Shown in pieces: positions 8,088-16,904 of a stretch of DNA of 64,000 nt. Made by a program: the position numbers and the translations under genes. The stretch comes from Bosea sp. 29B. Lineage in GTDB: Bacteria > Pseudomonadota > Alphaproteobacteria > Rhizobiales > Beijerinckiaceae. The stretch lies in NCBI RefSeq assembly GCF_902506165.1, contig NZ_LR733817.1, positions 1,038,255-1,102,254 of the forward strand, written 5' to 3'. Position 1 is the first letter of the stretch, and every line of letters begins with the position of its first letter. The notes under the pieces were generated by a model that had not been told where the DNA came from, ran no database searches, and saw nothing but the letters and a program-made list of their open reading frames with translations.

Positions 8088-8696
8088 ATGTCGATCACCG
8101 AGATCTACGCCAGCAGCAGCGCCTCCCGCCCCGCTTGCCGGATGCCGCAGCTGCGGGAGCGGCCGGCTCCGGCGGCGGATGCGATCTGCGTCTTCACCCT
8201 CGACGCCGAACTACGCGTCGAGCGAATGAACGCCGCGGCGCTGGCGCTGACCTGGGCCGGCATCATCTCCGCGCTGCGCTTTGCGACCCGCGACCGAGAG
8301 CTGAACAGCCGCCTGCAGCGCTGGGTCCGGCTCGCGACACCGGAAGCGGAGTTGCGCCTGTCCTATCGCGACGGCCGCAGCAGCTTCGCGCTCGCCATCT
8401 CGCTGGCGGAGGATTGCAACGATGCGGCCGAACCCGCCCGCTTCGTCGTGGTGATGCAGGAGCAGACCGGCGCGATCGACCGCAAGCTCGCCGATGTCGC
8501 CCGCGACCACGGCCTGACCGGCGCCGAGACGCGCGTTGCCGAGCGCCTCCTCCTCGGCGAGAACACCATCCAGGCGGCACGCAAGCTCGGCGTCGCGCCG
8601 ACGACGGTGCGAACCCATCTGCAGCGCATCCTCGCCAAGACCGATACGCACCGGCAGAGCGAGTTCGCCTGCCTCGTCGCGCGCTACGGCCACTAA
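8088..8696 (+). CDS. LuxR-type helix-turn-helix transcriptional regulator
   Basis: A 202-residue protein from the ATG at 8088. The C-terminal 65 residues form a LuxR/GerE helix-turn-helix: LTGAETRVAERLLLGENTIQ, AARKLGVAPTTVRTHLQRIL and AKTDTHRQSEFACLV. The N-terminal 130 residues (ICVFTLDAELRVERMNAAAL onward) look like a degenerate PAS-type sensor fold. There is no phosphoreceiver domain. It stands alone, convergent with the 2-oxoacid dehydrogenase operon (10 bp gap). Its regulon is unknown. Confidence 0.8.
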   Translation: MSITEIYASSSASRPACRMPQLRERPAPAADAICVFTLDAELRVERMNAAALALTWAGIISALRFATRDRELNSRLQRWVRLATPEAELRLSYRDGRSSFALAISLAEDCNDAAEPARFVVVMQEQTGAIDRKLADVARDHGLTGAETRVAERLLLGENTIQAARKLGVAPTTVRTHLQRILAKTDTHRQSEFACLVARYGH

Positions 8697-8706
8697 GCCT
8701 GGCGCA

Positions 8707-9975
8707 TCAGCTCGCCTCGGCGCTCCGCACGTTCTGCAGGATCAGTTGCGCCACGAGAGCCGGCGCTTCGAGATAGGGCATGTGCCCGACGCCTGCGAGC
8801 CGGTGGCAGGCGGCATGGCTGGGCAATTCGTCCTGATGCCTTTGCGGGATGATGCGATCGCCCCTGCCCCAGATCACCTTGAGCGACCCGGCGAAGCGGT
8901 CGAGATCGGCAGTGATCCTGATCGCCTGCGTCCCATCCGGAAACAGCTTCTGCGCGATTTCGGCCTGCGCCACGCCGACGCTGAAGCGTTCGCGCTCGCG
9001 CAGCATCGCCTGGGCATAACCGCGCGGCAGCCGGGCGGGATCGGCCGCGAGCCGCTCCAGCCAGGGCGCCAGGCTCTCCGCCGTCCGCGCCGAGAGGAAG
9101 CCGGCGAGAAATCCGCTATCGATCTCCGGCCCCAGCCCCGCCGGAGCGATCAGCGTCAGCGAGCGCACCCGCACCGACTGGTTCGCCGCCAGCACCGCCG
9201 CAACGGCGCCGCCGAGCGAATGCCCGACGAGATCGCATTCGCGCGCGCCGCTGGCCTCGATCTGGCCGAGCACCGCTTCGGCGAGCTCTTCCAGCGATGG
9301 CGTTTCCAACGCAGGTTCCCGGCCGTGGCCGGGCAGCTCCGGCGTCAGCACCGGGCGCCCATCGAGATGCGGCCGCACCATGTTCCAGGCCGCGGCATTG
9401 GCGCCGAAACCATGGAGCAGCACTAGCGGAACGGCCGGGCCGGCTTTCGCCACGACAGGCGAGTGCACGACTGCGACGGGGGCAGTCGCCGGTGCGGCTT
9501 CCGTCCGCTCCTGCAGGGCCCGTTCGATGTCTCGGCTCTTGATCCGCCCACCCGGCCCAGTGCCGGCGATGCCGGATGTGTCGAGACCAGCCTGGCGCGC
9601 CAGCCGCCGGGCCAGCGGCGAGATGCTGATGCGCCGGCTGGCCGTCTCGGCCTTGGCCAGTGCGTTGGGAACCATAGCCTCCGGCACTGCAATAGCCGGC
9701 TGCGACGCGGCAAAGGCCACCTCATCCGCAGCAAGGCTGTCGGCGATGCGTCCGAGCACCGCCCCGATGCCGACCTCCGCCCCTTCCGGCGCCAGGATCG
9801 CGGCAAGGACGCCGTCGCACCCGGCTTCGATCTCGGTCGCGGCCTTGGCCGTCTCGACCACGACGACGACGTCGCCAGCCTTGACGGGGTCGCCGACCTT
9901 GGCCGACCAGGAGACGACGGTCGCGCTCTCCATATATTCGCCGGCACCGCCGGCGAGCGTGATCTCATGGCTCAT
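8707..9975 (-). CDS. acoC: 2-oxoacid (acetoin-type) dehydrogenase E2 subunit: lipoyl domain plus alpha/beta-hydrolase
   Basis: A 422-residue protein with three parts. First, a lipoyl domain at residues 1-78 with the lipoyl-lysine in ETAKAATEIE (Lys44). Second, a peripheral-subunit-binding domain near 112-150 (ISPLARRLARQAGLDTSGIA). Third, a C-terminal alpha/beta-hydrolase fold from about 175 with the nucleophile in GHSLGG and the final His in GVGHMPY. This lipoyl-hydrolase fusion is the AcoC arrangement, which replaces the usual catalytic E2 core. It is last in an operon after the E1beta and E1alpha genes (gaps 11 and 2 bp). No E3 gene is nearby. Acetoin as the substrate is not certain given the neighbouring genes. 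Confidence 0.85.
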   Translation of the reverse strand: MSHEITLAGGAGEYMESATVVSWSAKVGDPVKAGDVVVVVETAKAATEIEAGCDGVLAAILAPEGAEVGIGAVLGRIADSLAADEVAFAASQPAIAVPEAMVPNALAKAETASRRISISPLARRLARQAGLDTSGIAGTGPGGRIKSRDIERALQERTEAAPATAPVAVVHSPVVAKAGPAVPLVLLHGFGANAAAWNMVRPHLDGRPVLTPELPGHGREPALETPSLEELAEAVLGQIEASGARECDLVGHSLGGAVAAVLAANQSVRVRSLTLIAPAGLGPEIDSGFLAGFLSARTAESLAPWLERLAADPARLPRGYAQAMLRERERFSVGVAQAEIAQKLFPDGTQAIRITADLDRFAGSLKVIWGRGDRIIPQRHQDELPSHAACHRLAGVGHMPYLEAPALVAQLILQNVRSAEAS

Positions 9976-9986
9976 GCCGCCCTCCC

Positions 9987-10961
9987 TCAGGCCAGGGCCC
10001 GGCGCGCCGCCGCGGCGATCTTGTTGGCATCGGGCAGGACGGTGCTTTCCAGCGGCTCGCTGTAGGGGATCGGGATGTCGTGGGTCGCGACGCGCTCGAC
10101 CGGGGCGTCGAGATCGTCGAAGCAGCTCTCCATGATCGTGGCGCTGAGCTCGGCGGCATAGCCGCAGAAGCGCCAGCCCTCGTTGACCACCACGGCATGG
10201 TGCGTGCGGGTGATCGACGCCTTGATCGTCTCGCGATCGAGCGGGCGCAGCGTGCGCAAATCGACCACCTCGGCGGAGATGCCCTCCTTGGCCAGTTCGT
10301 CGGCCGCCTTCAGCCCGTCGACCACCATCTTCGAGGAGGCGATGATCGAGACGTCGCTGCCGGCGCGGGCGATGCGCGCCTTGCCGATCTCGACGAGATG
10401 GTCGCCATCCGGCACCTCGTCGCGCGTGTTGTAGAGCAGCTTGTGCTCCAGGAAGATCACCGGATGGTCGTCGCGGATCGCCGCCTTGAGCAGGCCCTTG
10501 GCGTCCGCCGCCGTCGCGGGGGCGACCACCTTGAGTCCGGGGATATGGGCGACGAGCGCATCCAGGCTCTTGGAATGCTGAGCGCCGGCGCCGGCTCCGC
10601 CGCCGCCTTGCGTGCGCAGCACGAAGGGCATCGTGACCTGGCCGTTCCAGATGTAGTTGTAGATCGAGGCCTGGTTCATCAGCGCATCGATGCTGAGCGG
10701 CAGGAAGTCGGCATACATGATCTCAAGCACCGGACGGGTGCCGGCCATCGCCGCTGTCACTGCCATCGCGGTCAGCGTCTGCTCGGAGATCGGCGTGTCG
10801 CGCACGCGTTCAGGCCCGAACTCCTCCATCAGGTCCTTGGAAACCTTGAACACGCCGCCATAGACGGCGATGTCCTCGCCCATCAGCCAGACGGATGGAT
10901 CGCGCTGCATCTCCTCGCGCAGCGCCGAACGCAGCGCCTCGGCATAACGCATCATCGCCAT
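9987..10961 (-). CDS. acoB: 2-oxoacid (acetoin-type) dehydrogenase E1 component, beta subunit
   Basis: A 324-residue transketolase-type beta subunit. It shows YAEALRSALREEMQRDPSVW, GEDIAVYGGVFKVS, the FGPERVRDTPISEQ segment and the C-terminal domain with VVDLRTLRPLD and VVVNEGWRFCGYAAE. With the alpha subunit it forms the thiamine-diphosphate-dependent E1, which decarboxylates a 2-oxoacid or cleaves acetoin and passes the acyl group to lipoate on E2. The gene starts 2 bp after the stop of the alpha-subunit gene. Length matches PdhB/AcoB. Confidence 0.88.
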   Translation of the reverse strand: MAMMRYAEALRSALREEMQRDPSVWLMGEDIAVYGGVFKVSKDLMEEFGPERVRDTPISEQTLTAMAVTAAMAGTRPVLEIMYADFLPLSIDALMNQASIYNYIWNGQVTMPFVLRTQGGGGAGAGAQHSKSLDALVAHIPGLKVVAPATAADAKGLLKAAIRDDHPVIFLEHKLLYNTRDEVPDGDHLVEIGKARIARAGSDVSIIASSKMVVDGLKAADELAKEGISAEVVDLRTLRPLDRETIKASITRTHHAVVVNEGWRFCGYAAELSATIMESCFDDLDAPVERVATHDIPIPYSEPLESTVLPDANKIAAAARRALA

Positions 10962-10963
10962 GG

Positions 10964-11935
10964 TCAGGCTCCCGCAACGGTATAGGGCGCGCTCGGCGCA
11001 TGCTCGGCGAAGCTGGGCAGCGGATCGTCCAGGGCCTGCTCAACGGCCGCATCGACCTCCGCACGCGCCGCCGCCATGACCGCGTCGAGCCGCTCGGCCG
11101 GAACGGCGTCGGCCAGCATGGCGCGGGCGAGCATGATCGGGTCGCGCTCGCGCCAGAGGGCAAGGTCCTCATCCGTCTGGTAGCCGCCGACATCGCTCGT
11201 CGAGAAGCCGACCATGCGATAGGTCTTGGCCTCGATCAGCGAGGGTCCCTCGCCGCGCCGCGCCCGCTCGACCGCGGCGCCGACGGCGCGATGGACGGCG
11301 ATGACGTCGTTGCCGTCGACGATCTCGCTCGGCATGCCGTAGCCGGCGGCCCGGACCGAGAGGTCGGGCACCGAGGATTGCGTCGAATGATGAGCGGTCA
11401 GCCCGTACTGGTTGTGCTCCAGCACGAACACGACAGGCAACGTCCACAACGCTGCGATATTCATCGATTCATGGCAGATGCCGGTCTGCGCCGCACCGTC
11501 GCCAAAGATGCACATGGCGACGCGCTGGCCGCCATCGGCGCGGTTCTTCATCTGTAGCGAGACGGCGAAGCCCGTCGCCGCCGGAATGCCGCCGCCGACG
11601 ATGGCGTTGCCGCCGAGCAGCCCCTTCTTCGCGTCGGCGATCAGCATGTGCCCGGCCCGGCCGGCGCAGGCGCCGGTGGCGCGGCCGAGGATCTCGGCGA
11701 CGATCGGATGCAAGCCCACGCCCTTGCCGACATAATGCGCATGGCCGCGATGGGTGCTGGTGAGCAGATCATCGTCGGCCAGCATCGCGGTCGCGCCGAT
11801 GCCGACCGCCTCCTGGCCGTCGCAGCGATGGATCGGCCCGCGCGTCTTGCCGGCCTTGTGCAGCTCGCCGAGCCGCTCCTCGAGATGGCGCACCGCCACC
11901 ATCCGCCCGAGCATGTCGAGCTGCTCATCCACCAT
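10964..11935 (-). CDS. acoA: 2-oxoacid (acetoin-type) dehydrogenase E1 component, alpha subunit
   Basis: A 323-residue protein if the ATG at 11935 is used. That start has a GAGGAA ribosome-binding site 8 bp upstream and gives MVDEQLDMLGRMVAVRHLEE. In-frame starts also exist at 11950 and 12016. The thiamine-diphosphate motif runs from IFGDGAAQTG (GDG) to EHNQYGLT, and STHRGHAHYVGKGV matches E1alpha. It forms the E1 heterotetramer with the downstream beta subunit. It is the first gene of the operon, divergent from the NIPSNAP gene across about 270 bp that contains a candidate GntR operator. Confidence 0.87.
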   Translation of the reverse strand: MVDEQLDMLGRMVAVRHLEERLGELHKAGKTRGPIHRCDGQEAVGIGATAMLADDDLLTSTHRGHAHYVGKGVGLHPIVAEILGRATGACAGRAGHMLIADAKKGLLGGNAIVGGGIPAATGFAVSLQMKNRADGGQRVAMCIFGDGAAQTGICHESMNIAALWTLPVVFVLEHNQYGLTAHHSTQSSVPDLSVRAAGYGMPSEIVDGNDVIAVHRAVGAAVERARRGEGPSLIEAKTYRMVGFSTSDVGGYQTDEDLALWRERDPIMLARAMLADAVPAERLDAVMAAARAEVDAAVEQALDDPLPSFAEHAPSAPYTVAGA

Positions 11936-12067
11936 CGGTGAATTCCTCATCGCCGCCGCTTTCTCCCGTGCGCTTGGCGCCTCCTTCGCCGGCTCTGGGC
12001 AGGCAGACGGAGGCACTCACAGCTTTCGCTGCGAGGGACCCTAGCGCAGTCCGCAGCGCAGCGCTAT

Positions 12068-12082
12068 AAGTGTCTACACAAG
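12068..12082. promoter_or_regulatory. Candidate GntR/FCD operator between the E1alpha and NIPSNAP genes
   Basis: The sequence AAGTGTCTACACAAG contains the palindrome GTGT-CT-ACAC. It matches 11 of 15 positions of a site upstream of the VOC/ABC-transporter operon (17894-17908) and shares the core AGTGY-NN-RYAC with a site upstream of the GntR gene (16784-16798). Its position in the divergent promoter region fits control of both arms of the catabolic locus. Binding is inference. Confidence 0.45.
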
Positions 12083-12203
12083 ATAATGCAGTCTTGCAGC
12101 GAAGCGACAGAACCGGCCGCACGACGGCGAACGCACGCTCCGATCACGGAGCGTGTCACCGGAGGAACAGCCGGCTTTCCGCCGGAACCAGAGGAGAAGC
12201 ACG

Positions 12204-12527
12204 ATGATCTTCGACCACCGCGTCTACACGGCCCGGCCGAACCGCCTGAACGACTTCCTGAAGCTCTATGAGGATGTCGGCCTGCCGATGCAGCGCCAGT
12301 ATCTCGGCGAGCCCTTCGGCTTCTTCCAGACCCATATCGGCGATCTCAGCCGCGTCGTGCATCTCTGGCAGTATGACAGCCTCGCCAATCGCGAGGCGCG
12401 CCGCGACGCAATGGAGGCCGATCCAGCCTGGCAGGCCTATCGCAAGCAGGTCGTCGAGGCCGACCCGCTGCTCGACATGCGCAACCAGATCCTCAAGCCC
12501 GTCTCCTTCTTCAAGCCCAAGCCCTGA
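12204..12527 (+). CDS. NIPSNAP family protein
   Basis: A 107-residue single-domain NIPSNAP protein from the ATG at 12204, preceded by GAGGAGAAG. Features are the opening MIFDHRVYTARPNRLNDFLK, the central YLGEPFGFFQTHIGDLSRVV and the WQYDSLANREARR helix, which match the ferredoxin-like dimeric alpha/beta-barrel fold. Small bacterial NIPSNAP proteins often accompany degradation enzymes, but their reaction is not established. It is the first gene of a five-gene rightward unit. Longer starts are unlikely because of the good ribosome-binding site. Confidence 0.85.
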   Translation: MIFDHRVYTARPNRLNDFLKLYEDVGLPMQRQYLGEPFGFFQTHIGDLSRVVHLWQYDSLANREARRDAMEADPAWQAYRKQVVEADPLLDMRNQILKPVSFFKPKP

Positions 12528-12574
12528 GACGGAAAGACCTGAACCGAGACGACCCCACGCCGGACATCCAGCCC

Positions 12575-13447
12575 ATGAAACTCGACCTGATCGTCGGCGA
12601 CGACTGCTGGCGGATCGCCTGCGACACGGCGCGGGCGCCTCGCACGCTTGCCGCGCTCGCCGCGACCTTGCCCACCGCGCTCCAGCTCCACACCCCGAAG
12701 ATCGCTGGCCAGCACATCTACTGGCACGCGCCCTTCGTCGAGGATGCGGAGGGCGGCGTCGACGTGATGGAGGCACAGCCCGGCGCCTTCCTGTACTGGC
12801 CGGCGCGGCAATTCCTCGAGCTGATCTTCGCGCCGCTCCAGGCCGAGACAGCAGAGGTCACGCTGCTCGGCCGGATCGAGGGCGGGCTGCCGGAACTCCA
12901 GGCGCTTGGCCTGCGCTTGCGCGAGCAGCACGGGCGCAGGCTCTTCGCCGGCAATCTGCTGCCGGTCGAAGGCGTGCAGGCGCCTGAACCACGGCCATCG
13001 CAGGTTCCGGACGAACTCGTCGCCATCAGGCACAAGCTCTGGAGCGGCTCACCCACCGATATCGAAGCCCTGCTCGCCTCGCGCGCGACCATGCACCCGG
13101 CCGGCCCGCTCTTCCTGGCGGAATCGGAGGCGCGCATCCTGCAGGAATTGCTCTGGTGGGTCCGCGGCGGCCTTGCGACGGAAGAGCCACGCATCTCCCG
13201 CCGTATTGCAGCTGTCGCCTGTAACAAGGCCGCGACCCGGCTGCGCGATTTCTGTCATCTCGGCGAGAGTGCCGCGGCGATCTTCGCGCTGGAGGCGGCC
13301 TTCGGGCGCGACGACATCCCACTTGCCGCTTTAGTCGACGAAGCCATCCTCTGCGCCGGCCGGCTGGCCGCCTGGCTCGACCTGCGCATTCCGTGGTCGG
13401 CGGTCAACGCGGCTGCCCGCGCCGCGCTCGACGAGACCACCGCATGA
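12575..13447 (+). CDS. Protein with N-terminal cyclophilin-like (DUF3830-like) domain and unknown C-terminal domain
   Basis: A 290-residue protein. Residues 1-105 resemble the cyclophilin-like/DUF3830 fold: short strands, AGQHIYWHAPF near residues 44-54 and PGAFLYWPARQFLELIFAPL near 69-88. Residues 150-290 are helical with no motif I recognise (LSEARILQ-type helices and a WLDLRIPWSAV segment). It overlaps the next gene by 4 bp (ATGA), so the two are coupled. DUF3830-like proteins often sit in catabolic loci, but no reaction is known. The fused C-terminal half is unusual. Confidence 0.6.
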   Translation: MKLDLIVGDDCWRIACDTARAPRTLAALAATLPTALQLHTPKIAGQHIYWHAPFVEDAEGGVDVMEAQPGAFLYWPARQFLELIFAPLQAETAEVTLLGRIEGGLPELQALGLRLREQHGRRLFAGNLLPVEGVQAPEPRPSQVPDELVAIRHKLWSGSPTDIEALLASRATMHPAGPLFLAESEARILQELLWWVRGGLATEEPRISRRIAAVACNKAATRLRDFCHLGESAAAIFALEAAFGRDDIPLAALVDEAILCAGRLAAWLDLRIPWSAVNAAARAALDETTA

Positions 13448-14274
13448 AGACCCGGCTCGCTCCCCTCGCCGATGGCGGAACCCTCGCCTACACGCTCCGC
13501 GGCGACGGCCCGCCGCTCGTGCTGATATCGGGCCTGGGCGGCCTCGCCTCGTTCTGGAACGCCTTCGCCGAGATCTGCGCGCCCTATTTCCAGGTCATCA
13601 CCTACGACCATCGCGGCGTCGGCGGTTCCTCGGCCCTCGAGGGCCCGACCAGTATCGACGCGATGCGCGAGGACCTTTTCGGGCTGCTCGACCATCTCGG
13701 CATCGCCAGCGCCGCCATCCTCGGCCATTCCACCGGCGGGGCGATCGCCCAGGACCTCGCGCTCGCCCAGCCGGAGCGGGTCACGCGGCTGGTGCTGTCG
13801 GCGACCTTCGCCCGACCTTGCGCCTACATGCGCCGCCTGTTCGCCGGGCGGCTCGAACTGCTCGACCGGCTCGGCATCGACGCCTATCGCCGCCATGCGG
13901 TGACGCTCCTCAACGCGCCCTACTGGCTCGACGCCAACGACGCTGTCATCGAATCGGAGCTGCAGGCGGCAGCAACCCGCTCGAAGCCCATGGACGCCGC
14001 GGTGGTGCGCGAGCGCATGCTCGCCGTGCTCGGCCATGATGTTCAGGACCGGCTGGCGCGGATCGCCTGCCCGGTCCGCGTCGTGGTCGCGGCCGACGAC
14101 ATCGTCACCCCCGCCTATCTCTCGCAGCGCCTCGCCGACGGCATCCCGCAGGCGGACCTCGCAGTGCTGCCGCGCGGCGGCCATTACGCCATGCGGGCTG
14201 AGCCCGAACTCTACCGCGACGCGGTGCTGGACTTTTTGCGCGGCGGCTCTTCCGCCGCCGGGACGAGGACATGA
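13444..14274 (+). CDS. Alpha/beta-hydrolase
   Basis: A 276-residue alpha/beta-hydrolase from the ATG at 13444. The oxyanion region is ISGLGGLASFWN, the nucleophile elbow is GHSTGG, the acidic residue is probably in VVAADDIVTP and the catalytic His is in RGGHYAM. The triad looks complete. The start overlaps the upstream stop (ATGA), and its stop overlaps the next start. Family members hydrolyse esters, lactones or C-C bonds. In this locus it may open a ring or release an acyl group, but the substrate is unknown. Confidence 0.85.
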   Translation: MKTRLAPLADGGTLAYTLRGDGPPLVLISGLGGLASFWNAFAEICAPYFQVITYDHRGVGGSSALEGPTSIDAMREDLFGLLDHLGIASAAILGHSTGGAIAQDLALAQPERVTRLVLSATFARPCAYMRRLFAGRLELLDRLGIDAYRRHAVTLLNAPYWLDANDAVIESELQAAATRSKPMDAAVVRERMLAVLGHDVQDRLARIACPVRVVVAADDIVTPAYLSQRLADGIPQADLAVLPRGGHYAMRAEPELYRDAVLDFLRGGSSAAGTRT

Positions 14275-15212
14275 TCATGGATGTGAACGCGATGCGCGGG
14301 CCGATCGGCGTGGTCGGGCTCGGCACCATCGGCCAGCGCTGGGCGGCGACCTTCGCCCATCACGGTTACGAGGTCTCCTGCCATGATCCCGACCCGGCGC
14401 GCTGGCAGTCTTTCCAGGCGCTGCATCCGGCGCTGATCGACGATCTCGAACGCCTGGCACCGGCCCGCACAGCGCGCGGCCCGGTCCGCTTCTCCAGCGA
14501 TCTCGGCAAGGCGCTCGCCGGCGTCGTCTTCGTCCAGGAATCGGGCCCCGAGCGGCTCGACCTCAAGCAGGAGCTGCTCGCGGCGATCGAGCGCCATGTC
14601 GGCGACGACGTCATCATCGCTTCCTCCTCCTCGGCGCTGCTGGTTTCGGACATGCAGGCGAATTGCGCCCGGCCGCAACGCATCGTGCTCGCCCATCCCT
14701 TCAACCCGGTCCATCTGATGCCGCTGGTTGAGATCGTCGGCGGCCGCGACACGGCGCCCGAGGTGATCGAGCAGACCCGCGCCTTCTACGAGGCGCTCGG
14801 CAAGAAGCCGGCCGTGCTGCGCAAGGAGGTCACCGGACATTTGGCGCTACGGCTGATGGGCGCGATGTGGCGCGAGGCGATCTCGCTGGTCGAGAGCGGC
14901 GTCGCCAGCGCCGAGGACGTCGACCGCGCCTTCTGCTACGGCCCCGGCCCGAAATGGACGCTGCAGGGCTCGTTCATCTCGAACCATCTCAACGCCGAGG
15001 GCATCGAGGCCTTCCTGACCAAATACGGCAAGACCTACCAGGACATCTGGGACGATCTTGGCGATGCCAGGCTGGAGCCGGCGACGATCGCGCGCGTCTC
15101 GCAGGAGGTCCGCGCCGCCATCGGCGAGCGTAGCGATGCCGACTTGCGCGACCAGCGCGATGCCGGCCTCGTCGACCTGCTGCGCGTAATGACACAGCGC
15201 GCCGCCCTCTGA
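14271..15212 (+). CDS. 3-hydroxyacyl-CoA dehydrogenase / L-carnitine dehydrogenase-like NAD-dependent enzyme
   Basis: A 313-residue protein with an N-terminal Rossmann fold (GVVGLGTIGQRW, a GxGxxG motif near residues 15-20), the SSSSALLVSD segment, HPFNPVHLMPLVEIVGG and the C-terminal helical domain with GPGPKWTLQG. HPFNP and the single HAD unit match L-carnitine dehydrogenase and related 3-hydroxy-acid dehydrogenases. The GPGPKW motif is the carnitine-dehydrogenase-type pattern. It likely oxidises a 3-hydroxy acid or hydroxy quaternary amine with NAD+. An internal ATG at 14277 is an alternative start. It overlaps the hydrolase stop by 4 bp. Confidence 0.8.
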   Translation: MIMDVNAMRGPIGVVGLGTIGQRWAATFAHHGYEVSCHDPDPARWQSFQALHPALIDDLERLAPARTARGPVRFSSDLGKALAGVVFVQESGPERLDLKQELLAAIERHVGDDVIIASSSSALLVSDMQANCARPQRIVLAHPFNPVHLMPLVEIVGGRDTAPEVIEQTRAFYEALGKKPAVLRKEVTGHLALRLMGAMWREAISLVESGVASAEDVDRAFCYGPGPKWTLQGSFISNHLNAEGIEAFLTKYGKTYQDIWDDLGDARLEPATIARVSQEVRAAIGERSDADLRDQRDAGLVDLLRVMTQRAAL

Positions 15213-15234
15213 CGACAGCAACGGGAGCATCCGC

Positions 15235-15987
15235 ATGGCAACGCCCCTTCCCTATCGCACTGCCCTCGTTACCGGAGCCTCGCGCGGCATCGGCGCCGCG
15301 ATCTGCGCCCGGCTGACCGGGATGGGCCTCATTGTCTACGGCGTCGCCCGTAGCCGCGAGGCGCTCGCCGGTGTTGTCGACGCATTCGGCGTCGTCCCCG
15401 TCGTCGCCGATGTGCGGGATACAGACGCGATCGTCGCCGGGCTCGGCGGCGCCGAGATCGACGTTCTCGTCAACAATGCCGGCATGGTCGCCACGGTGAA
15501 GCCGCTCTACGAGCAGAGCGCGGAGGAAATCGCCGAGACGATCGCGGTCAACCTGACCGCGCCGATGCTGCTGATGCGGGCACTGCTGTCGGGCATGGTC
15601 GCCCGCAAGCGCGGCCATGTCGTCAACATCACCACCACCGCAGCACGCGGCGTGCTCGCCGGAACCTCCGCCTATGGCGGCGCCAAGGCGGGCCTTGCCC
15701 ATGCCTGCCGCTCGCTGCGCTATGATCTCGCCGGCAGCAATGTCCGCATCACCGATCTCGCCCCGGGCCGGGTCGAGACCGAGATCTATCTGCGCGCCTT
15801 CGGCGGTGATCGCGAACGCCTCAACGAGACCATGTACGGCCATGTCCGCGCGCTGCAGCCGCAGGACATCGCCGAGACGATCGCCGCGGTGCTCGCTCTG
15901 CCGCAGCATGTCGACGTCACCGAGATCGAGATCTCGCCGACCGACCAGGCGGTCGGCGGCCATGTCTTCAAATCGGTGGAGGGCTGA
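15235..15987 (+). CDS. SDR family NAD(P)-dependent oxidoreductase
   Basis: A 250-residue classical short-chain dehydrogenase: cofactor motif TGASRGIGAAI near residues 15-25, NNAG near 78-81, and active-site Tyr in SAYGGAKAG (YxxxK) with the preceding Ser/Thr in NITTTAARG. The C-terminus IEISPTDQAVGGHV is typical of the clpP/FabG-like SDR branch. It closes the rightward five-gene unit and ends 5 bp from the convergent ProC-like gene. The substrate is unknown; oxidation or reduction of a hydroxy intermediate of the pathway is likely. Confidence 0.85.
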   Translation: MATPLPYRTALVTGASRGIGAAICARLTGMGLIVYGVARSREALAGVVDAFGVVPVVADVRDTDAIVAGLGGAEIDVLVNNAGMVATVKPLYEQSAEEIAETIAVNLTAPMLLMRALLSGMVARKRGHVVNITTTAARGVLAGTSAYGGAKAGLAHACRSLRYDLAGSNVRITDLAPGRVETEIYLRAFGGDRERLNETMYGHVRALQPQDIAETIAAVLALPQHVDVTEIEISPTDQAVGGHVFKSVEG

Positions 15988-15992
15988 GCCGT

Positions 15993-16772
15993 TCAGGCGC
16001 GGCGGGTGCTCGCTGGCGCGCCCGTCAGCTTCTCCAGCACGGCATCGCAGGCGCCAATCCAGCTTGCCTCGACGTCACCGGCTTCGAGCACCTTCAGGCC
16101 GCATTCGGTGATGCCGCCCGGCGTCGCCAGGCTCGTGAGCAGCGCCTCGACCGGCTCCGGCCGCTCGGCGATCATCCGGCCGGCGGCGACGAAGGTCTCC
16201 GCCGCCAGTTGCCGCGCCGTCTCGGGTGCCAACCCCTGGGCGAGCGACCAGTCGCGCCCGAGCCCGATCAGCACCTGGGCCCAGCCATAGATCGCGGCGC
16301 TGACCGTCGCGGTCTCGAAGCCGGCCTCGTCGGCGAGCGGGATGACTGCGCCGAGCCGCGCCAGCAGCGGCCGCAGCGCCGACAGGTCGGGATAAACGGT
16401 AGTCGGGCTCGCGCCGATCGAGGCCGCCGTCAGCGGCATGATCCGCACCACCTCAGCCGGCGCGGCCGCAGCGCGCAGATCCGCCAGGGGCACGCCGGCG
16501 CAGGCCGAGACCAGGATCTGGCCCGGCCGCCAGCCCAGCCCCGTCATCGCGGCGACCGCATCGCCCGGCCGTGTCGCCAGCAGCACAATTTCAGCGGCAG
16601 CGACGAGCGCGCCATTGTCGGCCGCGAGCGCGATGCCGTGGCGCTCCGCCAGCTTCGGACCGAGCCCGCGTGGCGACAGGATCATCTCGCCCGCCGGCAA
16701 TCCGCTGCGCAGGAGCCCGGTGATCATCTCTTCCGCGAGATGACCGACGCCGAGGAAGCCAATTCGTGTCAT
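15993..16772 (-). CDS. Pyrroline-5-carboxylate reductase-like (ProC family) oxidoreductase
   Basis: A 259-residue protein from the ATG at 16772. N-terminal Rossmann motif FLGVGHLAEEMITGLLRSG, then the ProC-like VSACAGVPLADL and VRIMPLTAASIGASPTTVYP segments, and a C-terminal helical domain with SLATPGGITECGLKVLE, a near match to the ProC signature. It differs from housekeeping ProC in the first segment (the usual MPN is IMPLT). The paralogue probably acts on another imine in this locus (inference). It is divergent from the GntR gene. Confidence 0.78.
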   Translation of the reverse strand: MTRIGFLGVGHLAEEMITGLLRSGLPAGEMILSPRGLGPKLAERHGIALAADNGALVAAAEIVLLATRPGDAVAAMTGLGWRPGQILVSACAGVPLADLRAAAAPAEVVRIMPLTAASIGASPTTVYPDLSALRPLLARLGAVIPLADEAGFETATVSAAIYGWAQVLIGLGRDWSLAQGLAPETARQLAAETFVAAGRMIAERPEPVEALLTSLATPGGITECGLKVLEAGDVEASWIGACDAVLEKLTGAPASTRRA

Positions 16773-16783
16773 GTTGCATCCAT

Positions 16784-16798
16784 GAGTGCGCACACTGC
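16784..16798. promoter_or_regulatory. Candidate GntR/FCD operator upstream of the ProC-like and GntR genes
   Basis: GAGTGCGCACACTGC contains the palindrome GTGCGCAC and the core AGTGY-NN-RYAC seen at 12068 and 17894. It lies 12 bp upstream of the ProC-like start and about 107 bp upstream of the GntR start, which would suit autoregulation. This is the weakest of the three sites; binding is inference. Confidence 0.35.
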
Positions 16799-16904
16799 TT
16801 GCAGCAATGGCGATCGGTGGTTGATTTTTGCGTGCGAGGCGCTTTCAAGCATGACGCGTCGAGAGGCCGGGCGCGACCGCAGACCGGCCGGACAGAGAGG
16901 CTGA